From contig JAUCBJ010007179.1 of assembly GCA_032718475.1 (NCBI GenBank), positions 1-64,000 on the forward strand: a stretch of DNA of 64,000 nt, written 5' to 3'. The notes below the pieces were generated by a model. The model saw only the letters and a program-made list of their open reading frames with translations. It did not search any database and had not been told where the DNA came from. How positions within the stretch are numbered: the stretch's first letter is position 1; each line of letters begins with the position of its first letter. The translations under genes were made by a program, and so were the position numbers. Below, one piece after another: positions 10,849 through 21,012 of the stretch. This DNA comes from Nemertoderma westbladi (taxonomy: Eukaryota; Xenacoelomorpha; Nemertodermatida; Nemertodermatidae).

Positions 10849-12824
10849 CCGCGTCCACTAACGCATGAACTGTGTCCTCCTTGAATGGCTTACTACCGCG
10901 TCTACTAACGCATGAACTGTCTCCTCCTTGAATGGCTTACTACCGACCGCGTCTACTAACGCATGAACTGTCTCCTCCTTGAATGGCTTACTACCGCGTC
11001 TACTAACGCATGAACTGTGTCATCCTTGAATGGCTTACTACCGCGTCTACTTACGCATGAACTGTCTCCTCCTTGAATGGCTTACTACCGCGTCTACTTA
11101 CGCATGAACTGTCTCCTCCTTGAATGGCTTACTACCGCGTCTACTTACACGTGAACTGTCTCCTCCTTGAATGGCTTACTACCGCGTCTACTAACGCATG
11201 AACTGTCTCCTCCTTGAATGGCTTACTACCGCGTCTACTAACGCATGAACTGTCTCCTCCTTGAATGGCTTACTACCGCGTCTACTTACGCATGAACTGT
11301 CTCCTCCTTGAATGGCTTACTACCGCGTCTACTTACGCGTGAACTGTCTCCTCCTTGAATGGCTTACTACCGCGTCTACTTACGCATGAACTGTCTCCTC
11401 CTTGAATGGCTTATAACCGCGTCTACTAACGCATGAACTGTCTCCTCCTTGAATGGCTTACTACCGCGTCTACTAACGCATGAACTGTCTCCCCCTTGAA
11501 TGGCTTACTACCGCGTCTACTAACGCATGAACTGTCTCCTCCTTGAATGGCTTACTACCGCGTCTACTTACGCATGAACTGTCTCCTCCTTGAATGGCTT
11601 ACTACCGCGTCTACTTACGCGTGAACTGTCTCCTCCTTGAATGGCTTACTACCGCGTCTACTAACGCATGAACTGTCTCCTCCTTGAATGGCTTACTACC
11701 GCGTCTACTAACGCATGAACTGTCTCCTCCTTGAATGGCTTACTACCGCGTCTACTTACGCATGAACTATCTCCTCCTTGAATGGCTTACTACCGCGTCT
11801 ACTTACGCGTGAACTGTCTCCTCCTTGAATGGCTTACTACCGCGTCTACTAACGCATGAACTGTGTCCTCCTTGAATGGCTTACTACCGCGTCTACTAAC
11901 GCATGAACTGTCTCCTCCTTGAATGGCTTACTACCGCGTCTACTAACGCATGAACTGTCTCCTCCTTGAATGGCTTACTACCGCGTCTACTAACGCATGA
12001 ACTGTGTCATCCTTGAATGGCTTACTACCGCGTCTACTTACGCATGAACTGTCTCCTCCTTGAATGGCTTACTACCGCGTCTACTTACGCATGAACTGTC
12101 TCCTCCTTGAATGGCTTACTACCGCGTCTACTTACGCGTGAACTGTCTCCTCCTTGAATGGCTTACTACCGCGTCTACTAACGCATGAACTGTCTCCTCC
12201 TTGAATGGCTTACTACCGCGTCTACTAACGCATGAACTGTCTCCTCCTTGAATGGCTTACTACCGCGTCTACTTACGCATGAACTGTCTCCTCCTTGAAT
12301 GGCTTACTACCGCGTCTACTTACGCGTGAACTGTCTCCTCCTTGAATGGCTTACTACCGCGTCTACTAACGCATGAACTGTCTCCTCCTTGAATGGCTTA
12401 CTACCGCGTCTACTAACGCATGAACTGTCTCCTCCTTGAATGGCTTACTACCGCGTCTACTTACACATGAAGTGTCTCCTCCTTGAATGGCTTACTACCG
12501 CGTCTACTTACGCGTGAACTGTCTCCTCCTTGAATGGCTTACTACCGCGTCTACTTACGCATGAACTGTCTCCTCCTTGAATGGCTTACTACCGCGTCTA
12601 CTAACGCATGAACTGTCTCCTCCTTGAATGGCTTACTACCGCGTCTACTAACGCATGAACTGTCTCCCCCTTGAATGGCTTACTACCGCGTCTACTAACG
12701 CATGAACTGTCTCCTCCTTGAATGGCTTACTACCGCGTCTACTTACGCATGAACTGTCTCCTCCTTGAATGGCTTACTACCGCGTCTACTTCGCATGAAC
12801 TGTCTCCTCCTTGAATGGCTTACT
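10849..12824. repeat. 47-bp satellite, about 42 units
   Basis: Units repeat every 47 bp, for example the CGCATGAACTGTC word at 11054 and 11101. Each unit contains CTCCTCCTTGAATGGC and TTACTACCGCGTCTACT. Variants (GCGTGAAC for GCATGAAC, CTAAC for CTTAC, GTGTCATCC, CTCCCCC) recur in the same order about 21 to 25 units apart, showing block duplication within the array. It sits in FAM81 intron 1. There are no unique spacers, so it is not a CRISPR array. Confidence 0.96.
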
Positions 12825-12857
12825 GCACTACCAATCCTACTACCAAAAAATTCACCG

Positions 12858-12935
12858 GAAAGTGAAATTGAACTCGGTACCTAGAGATTCCAAGTCCAAC
12901 GCTCTATCAACTTCACCACTGCGCCGAGTGAAGCC
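12858..12935 (-). other. tRNA-derived sequence (SINE head or tRNA pseudogene)
   Basis: The minus strand reads GGCGCAGTGGTGAAG ... GAGCGTTGGACTTGGAATC ... CCGAGTTCAATTTC. It has tRNA-like A- and B-box positions and the anticodon-arm word common in tRNA-derived SINEs. The acceptor stem and the D arm do not fold properly, so it is not a functional tRNA gene. Confidence 0.6.
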
Positions 12936-12951
12936 TTATAAATCTGTATAA

Positions 12952-13090
12952 CTGGAAATTAACTGGTCTCGCTTATACTAAAAGTTAACTGGAAATTAAC
13001 AACAGGTCTCGCTTACTAAAAGTTAACTGGAAATTAACAGCAGGTCTCGCTTACTAAAAGTTAACTGGAAATTAACAACAACAATGGAAT
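12952..13090. repeat. Short tandem repeat of about 39 bp, 3 to 4 units
   Basis: The words AGGTCTCGCTTACTAAAAG and TTAACTGGAAATTAACA alternate three to four times. The block lies in FAM81 intron 1, about 190 bp from the first coding exon. No function is evident. Confidence 0.85.
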
Positions 13091-13279
13091 GAATACTAGA
13101 GGTCTCGCTACGCGGACCTAAAAAGTAAAATCCCCTTGTGGAGCTGGTATACGTTGGTCGCCAGCTTTTCTCCAGCGACTGGCACATAAACAAACTTAAA
13201 TCAATAAATGGAATAAATTATTTACTATGTAGAAATCGTTTGATTCTATACGACCACCTCATTCTCTTTCACGACTTAC

Positions 13280-13419
13280 CTGTATTGAGCTTGTATATCA
13301 TCAGCAGGCATCATTATGACTGGCAGTAAGGGAGACTTGTGTCCACCTTGGTGCACATGTGGTGGTGAATGAGCCTCACTTCTGCTGTAGTTAGCTCTGT
13401 ATTCCGTGGCTTCCGCCAT
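13280..13419 (-). CDS. FAM81: FAM81 first coding exon with start codon
   Basis: On the minus strand an ATG at 13419 sits in CAATATGGCGGAAG, a YY1-type ATG context. It opens a frame of 46 codons plus two bases (MAEATEYRANYSRSEA ... PADIQAQY) and ends at a consensus donor CAG|GTAAGT. The two leftover bases (AG) combine with the first base of the 5351 exon (A) to give arginine, so the phases fit exactly. The residues match the expected short polar N-terminus ahead of the EDRLLHQ motif. Intron 1 would then be 7.9 kb and filled with mobile elements and satellite. The exon is inferred from phase and signals, not from homology. Confidence 0.75.
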
Positions 13420-13560
13420 ATTGGTCGAGGACAAATTAACAAAATATTAATAAATGTTCTATTATTTAATAAAAAAAAAATAAAAAATCGTACAATAACA
13501 GTAACTATTGCACTTTATATCGACCACTCCTAATTCTGTTTAATTAGTCGAATAATTGCT
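13420..13560 (-). promoter_or_regulatory. Inferred 5' UTR/promoter of FAM81
   Basis: The region immediately upstream of the FAM81 ATG carries CCGCCATATTGG (plus-strand reading) overlapping the start codon. This matches the downstream YY1-type element often found at TATA-less starts. I see no TATA box on the minus strand in this interval. The call rests on position. Confidence 0.4.
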
Positions 13561-13849
13561 ACTTTGGCGTGGAATGGCTAATATAGGCATAATTATTGCA
13601 AGTAATATTAACATGAGAAAACTGGTAGTTAGTTATAGGCATGGGCGGGTAAGAACCAGCCCACACGACGTGTGTTAAGTTGGCTACCATAGCAACTGAA
13701 ACATAGTTCGCGGAACCTTTATCAATGCCAATAATGAATGCCATTACATGATTGAGTTACGTTTTTGTGCGAATTAATATAACGGTAACCGTACGGTAAT
13801 TGTGATATTTGTATTGTTTGTAGGTATTGTGATATTTGTCAGTACAGCA

Positions 13850-13985
13850 GCCGCCAGACGGCCGCACGGTATGTTTGGTATGCCTTACGGCAATAGACTA
13901 TACGGTCGTACGGCCATGGATGAGGCCGTACACGTTGACCTTACGGCCGTGCGGCCGAGTATAAATAGGTCTGAAGGGTCAGCTC
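13850..13985 (+). promoter_or_regulatory. TATA box with upstream GGCCGTACGG dyads
   Basis: A strong TATA box, TATAAATAGG, lies at 13960..13969 on the plus strand. In the 110 bp before it there are at least four words of the form CGGCCGTACGG, CGGTCGTACGGCC, GGCCGTAC and GGCCGTGCGGCC, each nearly palindromic. A plus-strand frame of 78 codons crosses the TATA box and so is not its product. No convincing gene follows downstream. It could be a divergent promoter with FAM81 or part of an old mobile element. Confidence 0.35.
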
Positions 13986-14039
13986 AGCAGGGACGTATCA
14001 TGGATTTACGGGTTAATGGGAACCCAGGGGTAAAGTAAA

Positions 14040-15520
14040 AGGTCATTATTACTAATAATAAATTAATAAACATCAATCTTCTGAAGAAATTCTATATAGA
14101 TGATTTCAAGTACCGGTACCCCCAAATCCAATTTTTCAGATTTTCACTTTTTCCTAATATTACACCACCCAAAAGACGTCATTCATATATTTCGGTATAT
14201 TTAGTCACATACTGAAATCGTACACGCGTGGCGTAGTGACATCCTGGGAAATAATGTGGGAATGTGATATAAAATTGGAAAATATAATGATAAATCTATT
14301 CCAATCAAATTGATTCCACTCCGGTAAAATACTGAAGAGTGAAAAAAAAAGGTGATTATACTCTCCAAAAAACATGATAATGACTTTCGTTAGTACAATA
14401 GGTTAGGTAAGGTTATGTTTTGGTTAGAATAACGTGCCATTGGAACCGGCTCCTTTTCATTAATTGATAATTTAACATTGAGTCATTGTTTGGCAAGATG
14501 GGATTTGCGTCCATTCTCACCATCTGTCTCGCATTCGTACTTCTCTACCAATAAACATCACATAGCTAATACGGCTAATAAGTTTTCACATCATCAGTTC
14601 ATCGCATCACTATTAAAAAAATTCTGAAAGGTTTTCAACACCAATCTCTATCCATGATTGGTGAACCACAAGCCCACACACGCTGAGTAAACTATCAGAG
14701 CTCTGATTTAGCAGTATGCTCCTTCCAAAGACAGGAGCTGCATTCTTATTTCTCACTAGATGACAGCCTAGACTAGACAACTATATGACACAAACTTTCG
14801 CACTAAGAAAGAAGACGATTACTGGTACCGGTATCGTCTCCAGTCATGGCCCAACAATAGTGTAAACGCTACACCGATGACGGACGGCAGGCAACCGACA
14901 ACTGACAACCGTTATTACTCACAAAATTAAACTGGAACCTGCGTTCCTGACTCTCGTTTATTGTTTTGATTAGAATAACCAGCCACCTTAACCTGGTCTT
15001 TTTCTCTCTTAAAGTTTATAACGGTTGTCTGCTGTCGGCTGTGTTTCCTTTCTATATAAAGCTTTCATGCTGCTCAGAACGAGTTAATTTTCAGAGATAA
15101 ATCGCCTACCAAGGCTTCCCTGTGATTGGTTGGGAGTGGGAGGACGACAGTGGGAGAAGACCCTTACAATCCCATTCTCCCTTTTCATTTCAAATTGGAT
15201 CCGAAACACCAAAAGCATTATATATTATAAAAATACTTAAAACTTAGGAGGCCTTAAACAATTTATTACAATAGTCGAGCTCGAGAGTTTACTAATAATA
15301 TGCGCAGGAACATCTGTGTATAATGAAATAACTACATAAACATAACGTGGAAGAGTAAGTAATCTTCGACAATTAACCATCACATTCTATATGAAAATAT
15401 TCATGTCAAAATCTTATAGATTTTTACCAGCGTGTAAACAAATCGGACTTTCTAGGACCACGAACGGCGCGTAGAAAGAAACTATAACGCCGTGTTTTGA
15501 AATGCGCATTCAAGCACCCC
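14040..15520. other. Intergenic sequence between FAM81 and NUP62; one long hairpin
   Basis: No gene is recognised here. At 14890..14915 and 15018..15045 the words CCGACAACTGACAACCGTTA and (inverted) CCGACAGCAGACAACCGTTA form an imperfect hairpin of 20 bp or more, perhaps the remains of a small inverted-repeat element. CCAAT-type words (GTGATTGGTTGGGA near 15121) and a TATATAAA near 15053 occur but cannot be tied to a transcript. A short frame at 14499 (18 codons, hydrophobic) is not distinguishable from chance. Confidence 0.5.
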
Positions 15521-15524
15521 AAAT

Positions 15525-15530
15525 TTTATT
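15525..15530 (-). terminator. Putative polyadenylation signal of NUP62
   Basis: AATAAA is read on the minus strand about 180 bases after the NUP62 stop codon. It is the first canonical hexamer downstream. Cleavage has not been shown. Confidence 0.45.
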
Positions 15531-15705
15531 TAGAAGTACCTGGTTACTAAGACTATTCTTGAATAACAACAGGTTTAATAGTTTCACAGGTTATACTTTA
15601 GTTTAAACAAATCCGTAATTCTAACTATTGATGACATATTGAACTGAACTTTTCCAATAATATCAAAATGTATATTTCATTGCATTAATCCACGACGTTT
15701 TACAT

Positions 15706-18054
15706 TCACCGCGAGTTGTATACGGTGCTAGTGGACGCGAGTTTCATCGCCTCCTCAACCTTCCCTTGTAACAACCGTGTGTTCTCATCTATCCACTGTA
15801 ACGAGTCCATGTGAGCGTTGAGAATGCGAGCGACTTGGCGTAGAGGATCATCAGTCGCATCCGATCCCCCAACATCGGGGCCATTCACGTTATCTATAAC
15901 CTCCCGCAGTTCCTCTGCGATGCCTTGCAACTGCGAGTCCAAACTCTCGGCCAACTTATAAGTGGTCTCCCTCTCCCCGTCCGCGTACACGTTGCTCGCC
16001 ACGTTCATTTCCGCGGTATTCGCGTTCTCCTCCAACGCCGACAGTATCGTAGCTAACTCCCGTTGCTGACTCCCTATGTAATCCATCTCGCAGTCCAGTT
16101 TATCCTGGTCCACGGTAACCTTTTCAACATCTTCCTGTAAACTAACTATTTTCTCGCCGTTCTCTATTAGCAACCGATCCCAAGCGTTCACCTGAGTCGC
16201 CTGATTGATAAACACCTTCTCTGATTCCTCCATATCGATCTTCCATTGATTCAGTAGATCCTCTAGTTGTTTGTACGAGAGGGAAGTTAAAGGGGAGGAA
16301 GTTACCGAGAGAGACGTCGAGGTATTTGCGACTCCGAGGCCCGACGCTGTAGTAACGGCTGGGGTAGCGGTGGGAGGCATCAACAACCCGGGGGTTGTGG
16401 ACGACGCTGTCGACGGCGTCCCGAACGCCGGGAAGGACGGAGCTACGACGTGGGTTCGTTGTACGGACGGGGGCGGTTTACTTTCGGGAATAGAAGTGGC
16501 GGTTGGGACGCTGGTACTAAACGGTTGGACGGCGGTGTGGGGGGTTTCGCTTAGAGTAACCGGGACAGCGGCCGCTGTTGGAACGGCAGTTCCGGTGGAT
16601 GGGGCCGAAGCTAAAGAACCGAAGAGTCCCGATGTCGACGATACAGTGGACGGAGCAGTGGAACCAGCAAACCCGCTGGTCGCCGGGCCAAACCCTGGCG
16701 GTTTAGCGGCGCCGCTCGTGGTTGGGAAGGAGAATCCTCCAGCGGCCGTGCTGATAGCAGATACCGGTTGCGCAGCAAAAGCAAACCCACCAGCAGGCTG
16801 AGTGGTGGCACCAAACGCAGCAGCGGGCTGAGTGGTGGCACCAAACGCACCAGCGGGCTGAGTGGTGGCACCAAACGCACCAGCGGGCTGAGTGGTGGCA
16901 CCAAACGCACCAGCGGGCTGAGTTATGGCACCAAACGCACCAGCTGGTTGAGTTGTGGCACCAAACCCACCAGCGGGTTGAGTCGTGGCACTATACCCAG
17001 CAGCGGGCTGCGTAGTGGCACTAATCCCAGCAGCGGGTTGATTAGTGGCACCAAACGCACCAGTGGGTTGAGTTGTGGCACCAAACGCAACAGTGGGTTG
17101 ATTTGTGGCACTAAACCCAGCAGTTGGCTGAGTTGTGGCACCAAACCCAGCCGCGGGTTGAGTTGCGGAACCAAACCCAGCAGCGGGTTGAGTTGTAACA
17201 CCAAACCCAGCAGCGGGTTTAGTAATGGAACTAAACCCAGTGGCGGACTGCGTAGTGGCACCAAACCCAGCAGCGGGTTGAGTTATGGTACCGGTAACAA
17301 ATCCAGCAGCGGGTTGAGATGTGGCACCAAACCCACCGGTAACAAACCCAGCAACGGGTTGAGATGTGGCACCAAACCCAGCAGTGGGTTGAGTTGTGGC
17401 ACCAAACGCACCAGTGGGTTGAGTTGTGGCACCAAACCCACCAGTGGCTTGAGTTGTGGCACCAAACCCAGCAGTTGGCTGAGTGGTGGCAGCAAACCCA
17501 GCAGCGGTTGTAGCAGTGAAACCAAAAGAAACCGTAGATTGGGTCGGCACTCCAAACCCACCAGTTGGTTTGGCGGCAACCCCGAACACACTAGGAGATT
17601 GAGATATAGCTGCAGAAGGTTGAGCCACAGATCCAAACAGTCCCCCTGGAACTGAAGAAGTTTGTTGACCAGTTTGTGCGCCGAATAAGTTAGTGGAGGA
17701 CTGCTGCGTTAAACTCCCAAATCCGCCAGCTGTGTTTGGCGCCGCTGCTCCGAATAACCCACCCGTTGCCGGTTGCGTTCCGAATCCGCCGGTCGCGGAA
17801 GGTTGCTGTGCCGTCGCACCGAATATTCCAGTCCCGGCAACGGGTTGCGATGTGGCGGCGGATCCGAATAAACCGCCCCCCGATGCGACGGGTTGTGCCG
17901 CTCCTAATCCTGCGGGACTGGCTGCGAAGGTAAACGGGGCGGATCCTGTAGAGAGTGAAGGTTTACTAAGGAATGAACTTCCTGTTGATCCCGAAACAGA
18001 TCCAAAGGAAAACTGTGCTGTTGACGATTTCTGCTGCTGAGATTGACCAAACAT
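15706..18054 (-). CDS. NUP62: Nuclear pore glycoprotein p62 (NUP62)
   Basis: NUP62 is an FG nucleoporin of the central transport channel. Its C-terminal coiled coil joins the NUP54/NUP58 heterotrimer while the FG region binds transport receptors. The 782-residue frame starts at ATG 18054 (MFGQSQQQKSS); an upstream TTG in frame is not used here. Residues 1 to about 530 are FG-rich (GLFG, GGFG, AAGFG) with Ser/Thr spacers. About residues 178 to 428 are nearly perfect decapeptides of the type FGATTQPAGA. Residues about 586 to 782 form the Nsp1-C domain, with the diagnostic ATQVNAWDR, IENGEKI, YKLAE and ILNAHMDSLQWID blocks. It is longer than human p62 (522 residues) because of the repeat expansion, and the C-terminal tail after KVEEAMKL is short. 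The coding region has no introns. Confidence 0.97.
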   Translation of the reverse strand: MFGQSQQQKSSTAQFSFGSVSGSTGSSFLSKPSLSTGSAPFTFAASPAGLGAAQPVASGGGLFGSAATSQPVAGTGIFGATAQQPSATGGFGTQPATGGLFGAAAPNTAGGFGSLTQQSSTNLFGAQTGQQTSSVPGGLFGSVAQPSAAISQSPSVFGVAAKPTGGFGVPTQSTVSFGFTATTAAGFAATTQPTAGFGATTQATGGFGATTQPTGAFGATTQPTAGFGATSQPVAGFVTGGFGATSQPAAGFVTGTITQPAAGFGATTQSATGFSSITKPAAGFGVTTQPAAGFGSATQPAAGFGATTQPTAGFSATNQPTVAFGATTQPTGAFGATNQPAAGISATTQPAAGYSATTQPAGGFGATTQPAGAFGAITQPAGAFGATTQPAGAFGATTQPAGAFGATTQPAAAFGATTQPAGGFAFAAQPVSAISTAAGGFSFPTTSGAAKPPGFGPATSGFAGSTAPSTVSSTSGLFGSLASAPSTGTAVPTAAAVPVTLSETPHTAVQPFSTSVPTATSIPESKPPPSVQRTHVVAPSFPAFGTPSTASSTTPGLLMPPTATPAVTTASGLGVANTSTSLSVTSSPLTSLSYKQLEDLLNQWKIDMEESEKVFINQATQVNAWDRLLIENGEKIVSLQEDVEKVTVDQDKLDCEMDYIGSQQRELATILSALEENANTAEMNVASNVYADGERETTYKLAESLDSQLQGIAEELREVIDNVNGPDVGGSDATDDPLRQVARILNAHMDSLQWIDENTRLLQGKVEEAMKLASTSTVYNSR
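16770..17530 (-). repeat. 30-bp coding minisatellite in the NUP62 FG region
   Basis: About 25 units of 30 bp encode FGATTQPAGA-like decapeptides. The units nearest 16800..16930 are almost identical, while those towards 17500 are diverged, so expansion has been recent at the downstream end. Because the unit is a multiple of three the frame is preserved. The same regularity leaves the opposite strand open for nearly 300 codons, which is not a gene. Confidence 0.93.
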
Positions 18055-18125
18055 TTTCAACTACCGGTAGGCCTATCTGGCCTATCTGTCAGTCTGTAAT
18101 CTGTAGGCCTATAATAGGTATAATA

Positions 18126-19105
18126 GGGGGTGTTTGAAAAAGGTGGACACATGCACAAAAAACATAGATAATAGTCTGACCAATCAGAAACGTATTGAAG
18201 CAATGCTATTTATTAGTGATTGGACTGTCAACCTTTTTCAGGTTTCAATTATCTATCTATAATGGGCATGCTGGAAGCAGTTGCATTAAGAATGCTGCCG
18301 GTGTCCTAGGCGTATCTACCCTCACGCCTCACCCCCCCCCCCCCCCCCCTGCGGATACTAGCGTACATGTGGATTTATTGGTTTATTTTTGTAACCTAAT
18401 TAAAACTGTCATTAGTAGCAATAAAGTCCCGATGCTCTAATCTAAGAAATTTTGTGGAATTTACTGTAGGATCCAAAATATTTAAGGTTGGGGTTACATG
18501 ACCTTTTTATAATTAAGGCTTTGGGCCTCCATTTCCACTTTGAATTAGGGTTTCGGACCTCCACTCCCAAAATATGGGGACTTATTTACCTCCCTCGGTG
18601 CGCTCGGTCGTTTAATAACAGATCTCGGGATGAACGGTAAATAAAGCATAATATATTTCCCTCACAGTACAATAGGTAGTTGTTATAATTAACTTTATAC
18701 TGTAATGAATGAGTTAGAATATTGACGTTCCAATATTGATGCTAAGGCTGTAAGGCTCAGCTCTCAGACTTCGTGGCTCGCCCCATATTATTGAACTAGG
18801 CCTATTTCGACAACTTCGGTTTGTCACAGTAAGTATGGGATAATAATAACAATAATAATCCCAGAATACATAAAAACCTTCTGAAATTTTTTGAAAAACG
18901 TGGACAGAGCTGCTCTAATGTGCAAATCAATCTGATTGGTCAATTCATTGCCTGTTCTTTCTCAACCCAGTCCACCTTATTCAAATTTGAAAAAGGTGGA
19001 CAACAAAGCTGAAAAAGGTGGACAAGCTGTGTGACGCAAATCGCCCGTGATTGGTCTGTCCGTTGTCCATGTTTTCTGTGTCCAGTCCACCTTTTTCAAA
19101 CACCC
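18126..19105. mobile_element. Inverted-terminal-repeat element (hAT-like MITE) at the NUP62 5' end
   Basis: The ends are inverted copies of GGGTGTTTGAAAAAGGTGGAC, with weaker inverted similarity further in (AACATRGA, GACCAATCA). The flanks GTATAATA (18118..18125) and GTATAATT (19106..19113) match at seven of eight bases, fitting an 8-bp hAT-type duplication. The terminal word recurs internally near 18990 and 19010. A run of 18 C lies near 18332. No transposase is visible. The element begins 71 bp upstream of the NUP62 start codon, so it lies in or next to the promoter or 5' UTR. Confidence 0.75.
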
Positions 19106-19337
19106 GTATAATTTGTACATAATCTGTATAATATAATAATCTATGTTATTGCAGTTCAGTCTGTCAGTAGTTTGCTATTGTGGTACCGGTACCGCCGCCG
19201 TCAGCCGTCAGGCCGTCTGTATTTGCAATATTTATTTTCAGTTTTTGTACCAGTCAGCCAGAGCTAGTTCAGCAGTTTTACAAAATTAATCGGCGTATCC
19301 ACCTTGGGTTCCACCAAAGTCCAAAGGTTCCACTTCC

Positions 19338-19621
19338 ACCTTGGTGTAGTGGTTGCATTGAATTCACATCTCCCGTAGGTCGTGGGTTCGATCCTCACAT
19401 GGGCCAGGGCAGTTTTCGTTTCGGCACGATTGCTTTAAAGGGACCAGCCAGGGCGCATCTCTGCCTTGCATCCTTAAGTGGTAGCTAAATGAGTACTGGA
19501 GTTTCCTCTGGGGAGTAAAGTTCTGGGGGACCGTACTGGCTGACTGGAAATAAGTCGTCAGACTTTGTGCGTAATCCCTGGCAGGCCTAGCGGCCGAAGA
19601 AAATTTACTTTACTTTACTTT
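19338..19621 (+). mobile_element. tRNA-derived SINE with CTTTA tail
   Basis: The head has an A-box-like TTGGTGTAGTGG and a near-perfect B box GGGTTCGATCC (about 19383). The body passes through GGCCAGGGCAGTTTTCG, CTAAATGAGTACTGGAG and GGAAATAAGTCGTC and ends in TTTACTTTACTTTACTTTT. These are pol III promoter boxes plus a short-unit tail, as expected of a SINE. The copy at 3888..4147 is the same family. The central CTAAATGAGTAC domain is also found, with a different head, in the SINE at 38328..38573. Confidence 0.85.
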
Positions 19622-20149
19622 TATCTACAGATATACTTATACTGTTACAGTCAAGGACTACTGCTTCAGTAGTCTTTGGTTACAGTCTATACCAGTACAG
19701 CAGTCTGGCAGTACCCACCGATGTATAACTTTAAATCGTTAAATACAAACAATATAACAGTAAGCAAGGATCATTACCACTACCATATAAAGGTGGTGGT
19801 GGGCGTGGGGTGGACGTAGACATCATCCCTTCCACTCTATTCCTTAGTAACTTATAAAGCCCACTACCGACTTTGCCACTTATATTTTATTTGTATATTA
19901 TAATATTATAATTATATATTAGGCCTATATTATTATATCTGCTGATAGTTTTGAAGAGGTGTGTTAAAACGTGTGTCTAGAATCTAGATGGTTCAGAAAA
20001 TTTATACAACATATTTCATTTTGGGCCAGTTTGTCGGAAGATTATGCTGGAAGTCGGTTAGCCAATCATAGACAAGTATTTTCGGTATTCTATCTGTCCA
20101 TTCCCTGCCTCTATAATTAATAGACTGGCTGTTGCAACTGACTCTGTCT
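19622..20149. other. Unassigned intergenic sequence
   Basis: I see only AT-rich single-copy-looking sequence here, with no supported gene. Its last bases, CTGTCT (20144..20149), are the left copy of the target duplication of the following element. Confidence 0.6.
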
Positions 20150-20214
20150 TATGGCGTCTGATTTGAGCCAAAATACCTTAGAATTATAAATGTGTACCTT
20201 ACATTTTTAATTAG

Positions 20215-20760
20215 CTTATATTTATAAGCATCGCTTAAAAGTATGGTATTTTATTGCATTTGAATTTATACATCGCTTAAAAGTAAGCTATGTTTTATGT
20301 AGTAGACTTTAATAAATCGCTTAAAAGTAAGGTATTTTTTACAAGTTCTCTTAAAACATCGCTTAAAAGTAAGCTATGTTTTTTGTATTTGCCGTGAAAA
20401 TCGCTTATAAGTAAGCTATGTTTTTGCAATTGCCTTGAAAATCGCTTAAACGTATGGTATTTTATTGCATTTGAATGTATACATCGCTTAAAAGTAAGCT
20501 ATGTTTATGTAGTTGACTTTAATAAATCGCTTAAAAGTAAGGTATTTTTTACAAGTTCTCTTAAAACATCGCTTAAAAGTAAGCTATGTTTATGTAATTG
20601 ACTGTAATAAATCGCTTTAAATAAGGTATTTAATTGCAGTTCTGTTCCAACATTGCTTAAAATGAAGTATGTGTTTATGCAGTAATATAGTTTAAAATAA
20701 GCAATGTTTTTACAGTGTCGTTTAAACATAGTTTAAAGTAAGCTATGTTTTTGCAGTGTT
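20215..20760 (+). repeat. Left arm array of about 42-bp hairpin repeats
   Basis: About 13 units share ATCGCTTAAAAGTAAG followed by CTATGTTTT or GTATTTT and a variable tail such as GTAGTTGACTTTAATAA, ACAAGTTCTCTTAAAAC or TTGCCTTGAAA. GCTTAAAAGTAAGC in many units is a small stem (GCTTA/TAAGC), so each unit can fold. The tail types recur in an order that is mirrored in the other arms. Confidence 0.9.
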
Positions 20761-21012
20761 TTGTCCAATCAAATGCGTTGTTGACAATATCTGCAATTAG
20801 TAAATAGATCACGAGAGGGCGCTGTTGAGCAATTGTTGTATTCCAGTATTCGATCAGCAAAATCGAATTTCTGATATGTAGGGTACACGGTACGGACAGT
20901 ACGGTAACAGTATTGTTATAGAGTACTGCAGTAGCCAGTAGGTATGTCATCTGAAAATTTCATCTTTGAAATTGAGAGCCTAATACGGAGGTGCCAACAA
21001 ATTGCAGATGAT

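Noticed and set aside
10849-12824. Regular repeats considered as a CRISPR array
   Set aside because: The 47-bp units are directly adjacent with no unique spacers, there are no cas genes, and the context is animal DNA. It is a satellite.
13138-13329. Plus-strand 63-codon frame
   Set aside because: It overlaps the antisense of FAM81 exon 1 and intron sequence.
16271-17655. Two long plus-strand open frames opposite NUP62 (176 and 295 codons)
   Set aside because: They are produced by the 30-bp coding minisatellite and the biased codons of the FG region read on the other strand. No domain or start context supports them.
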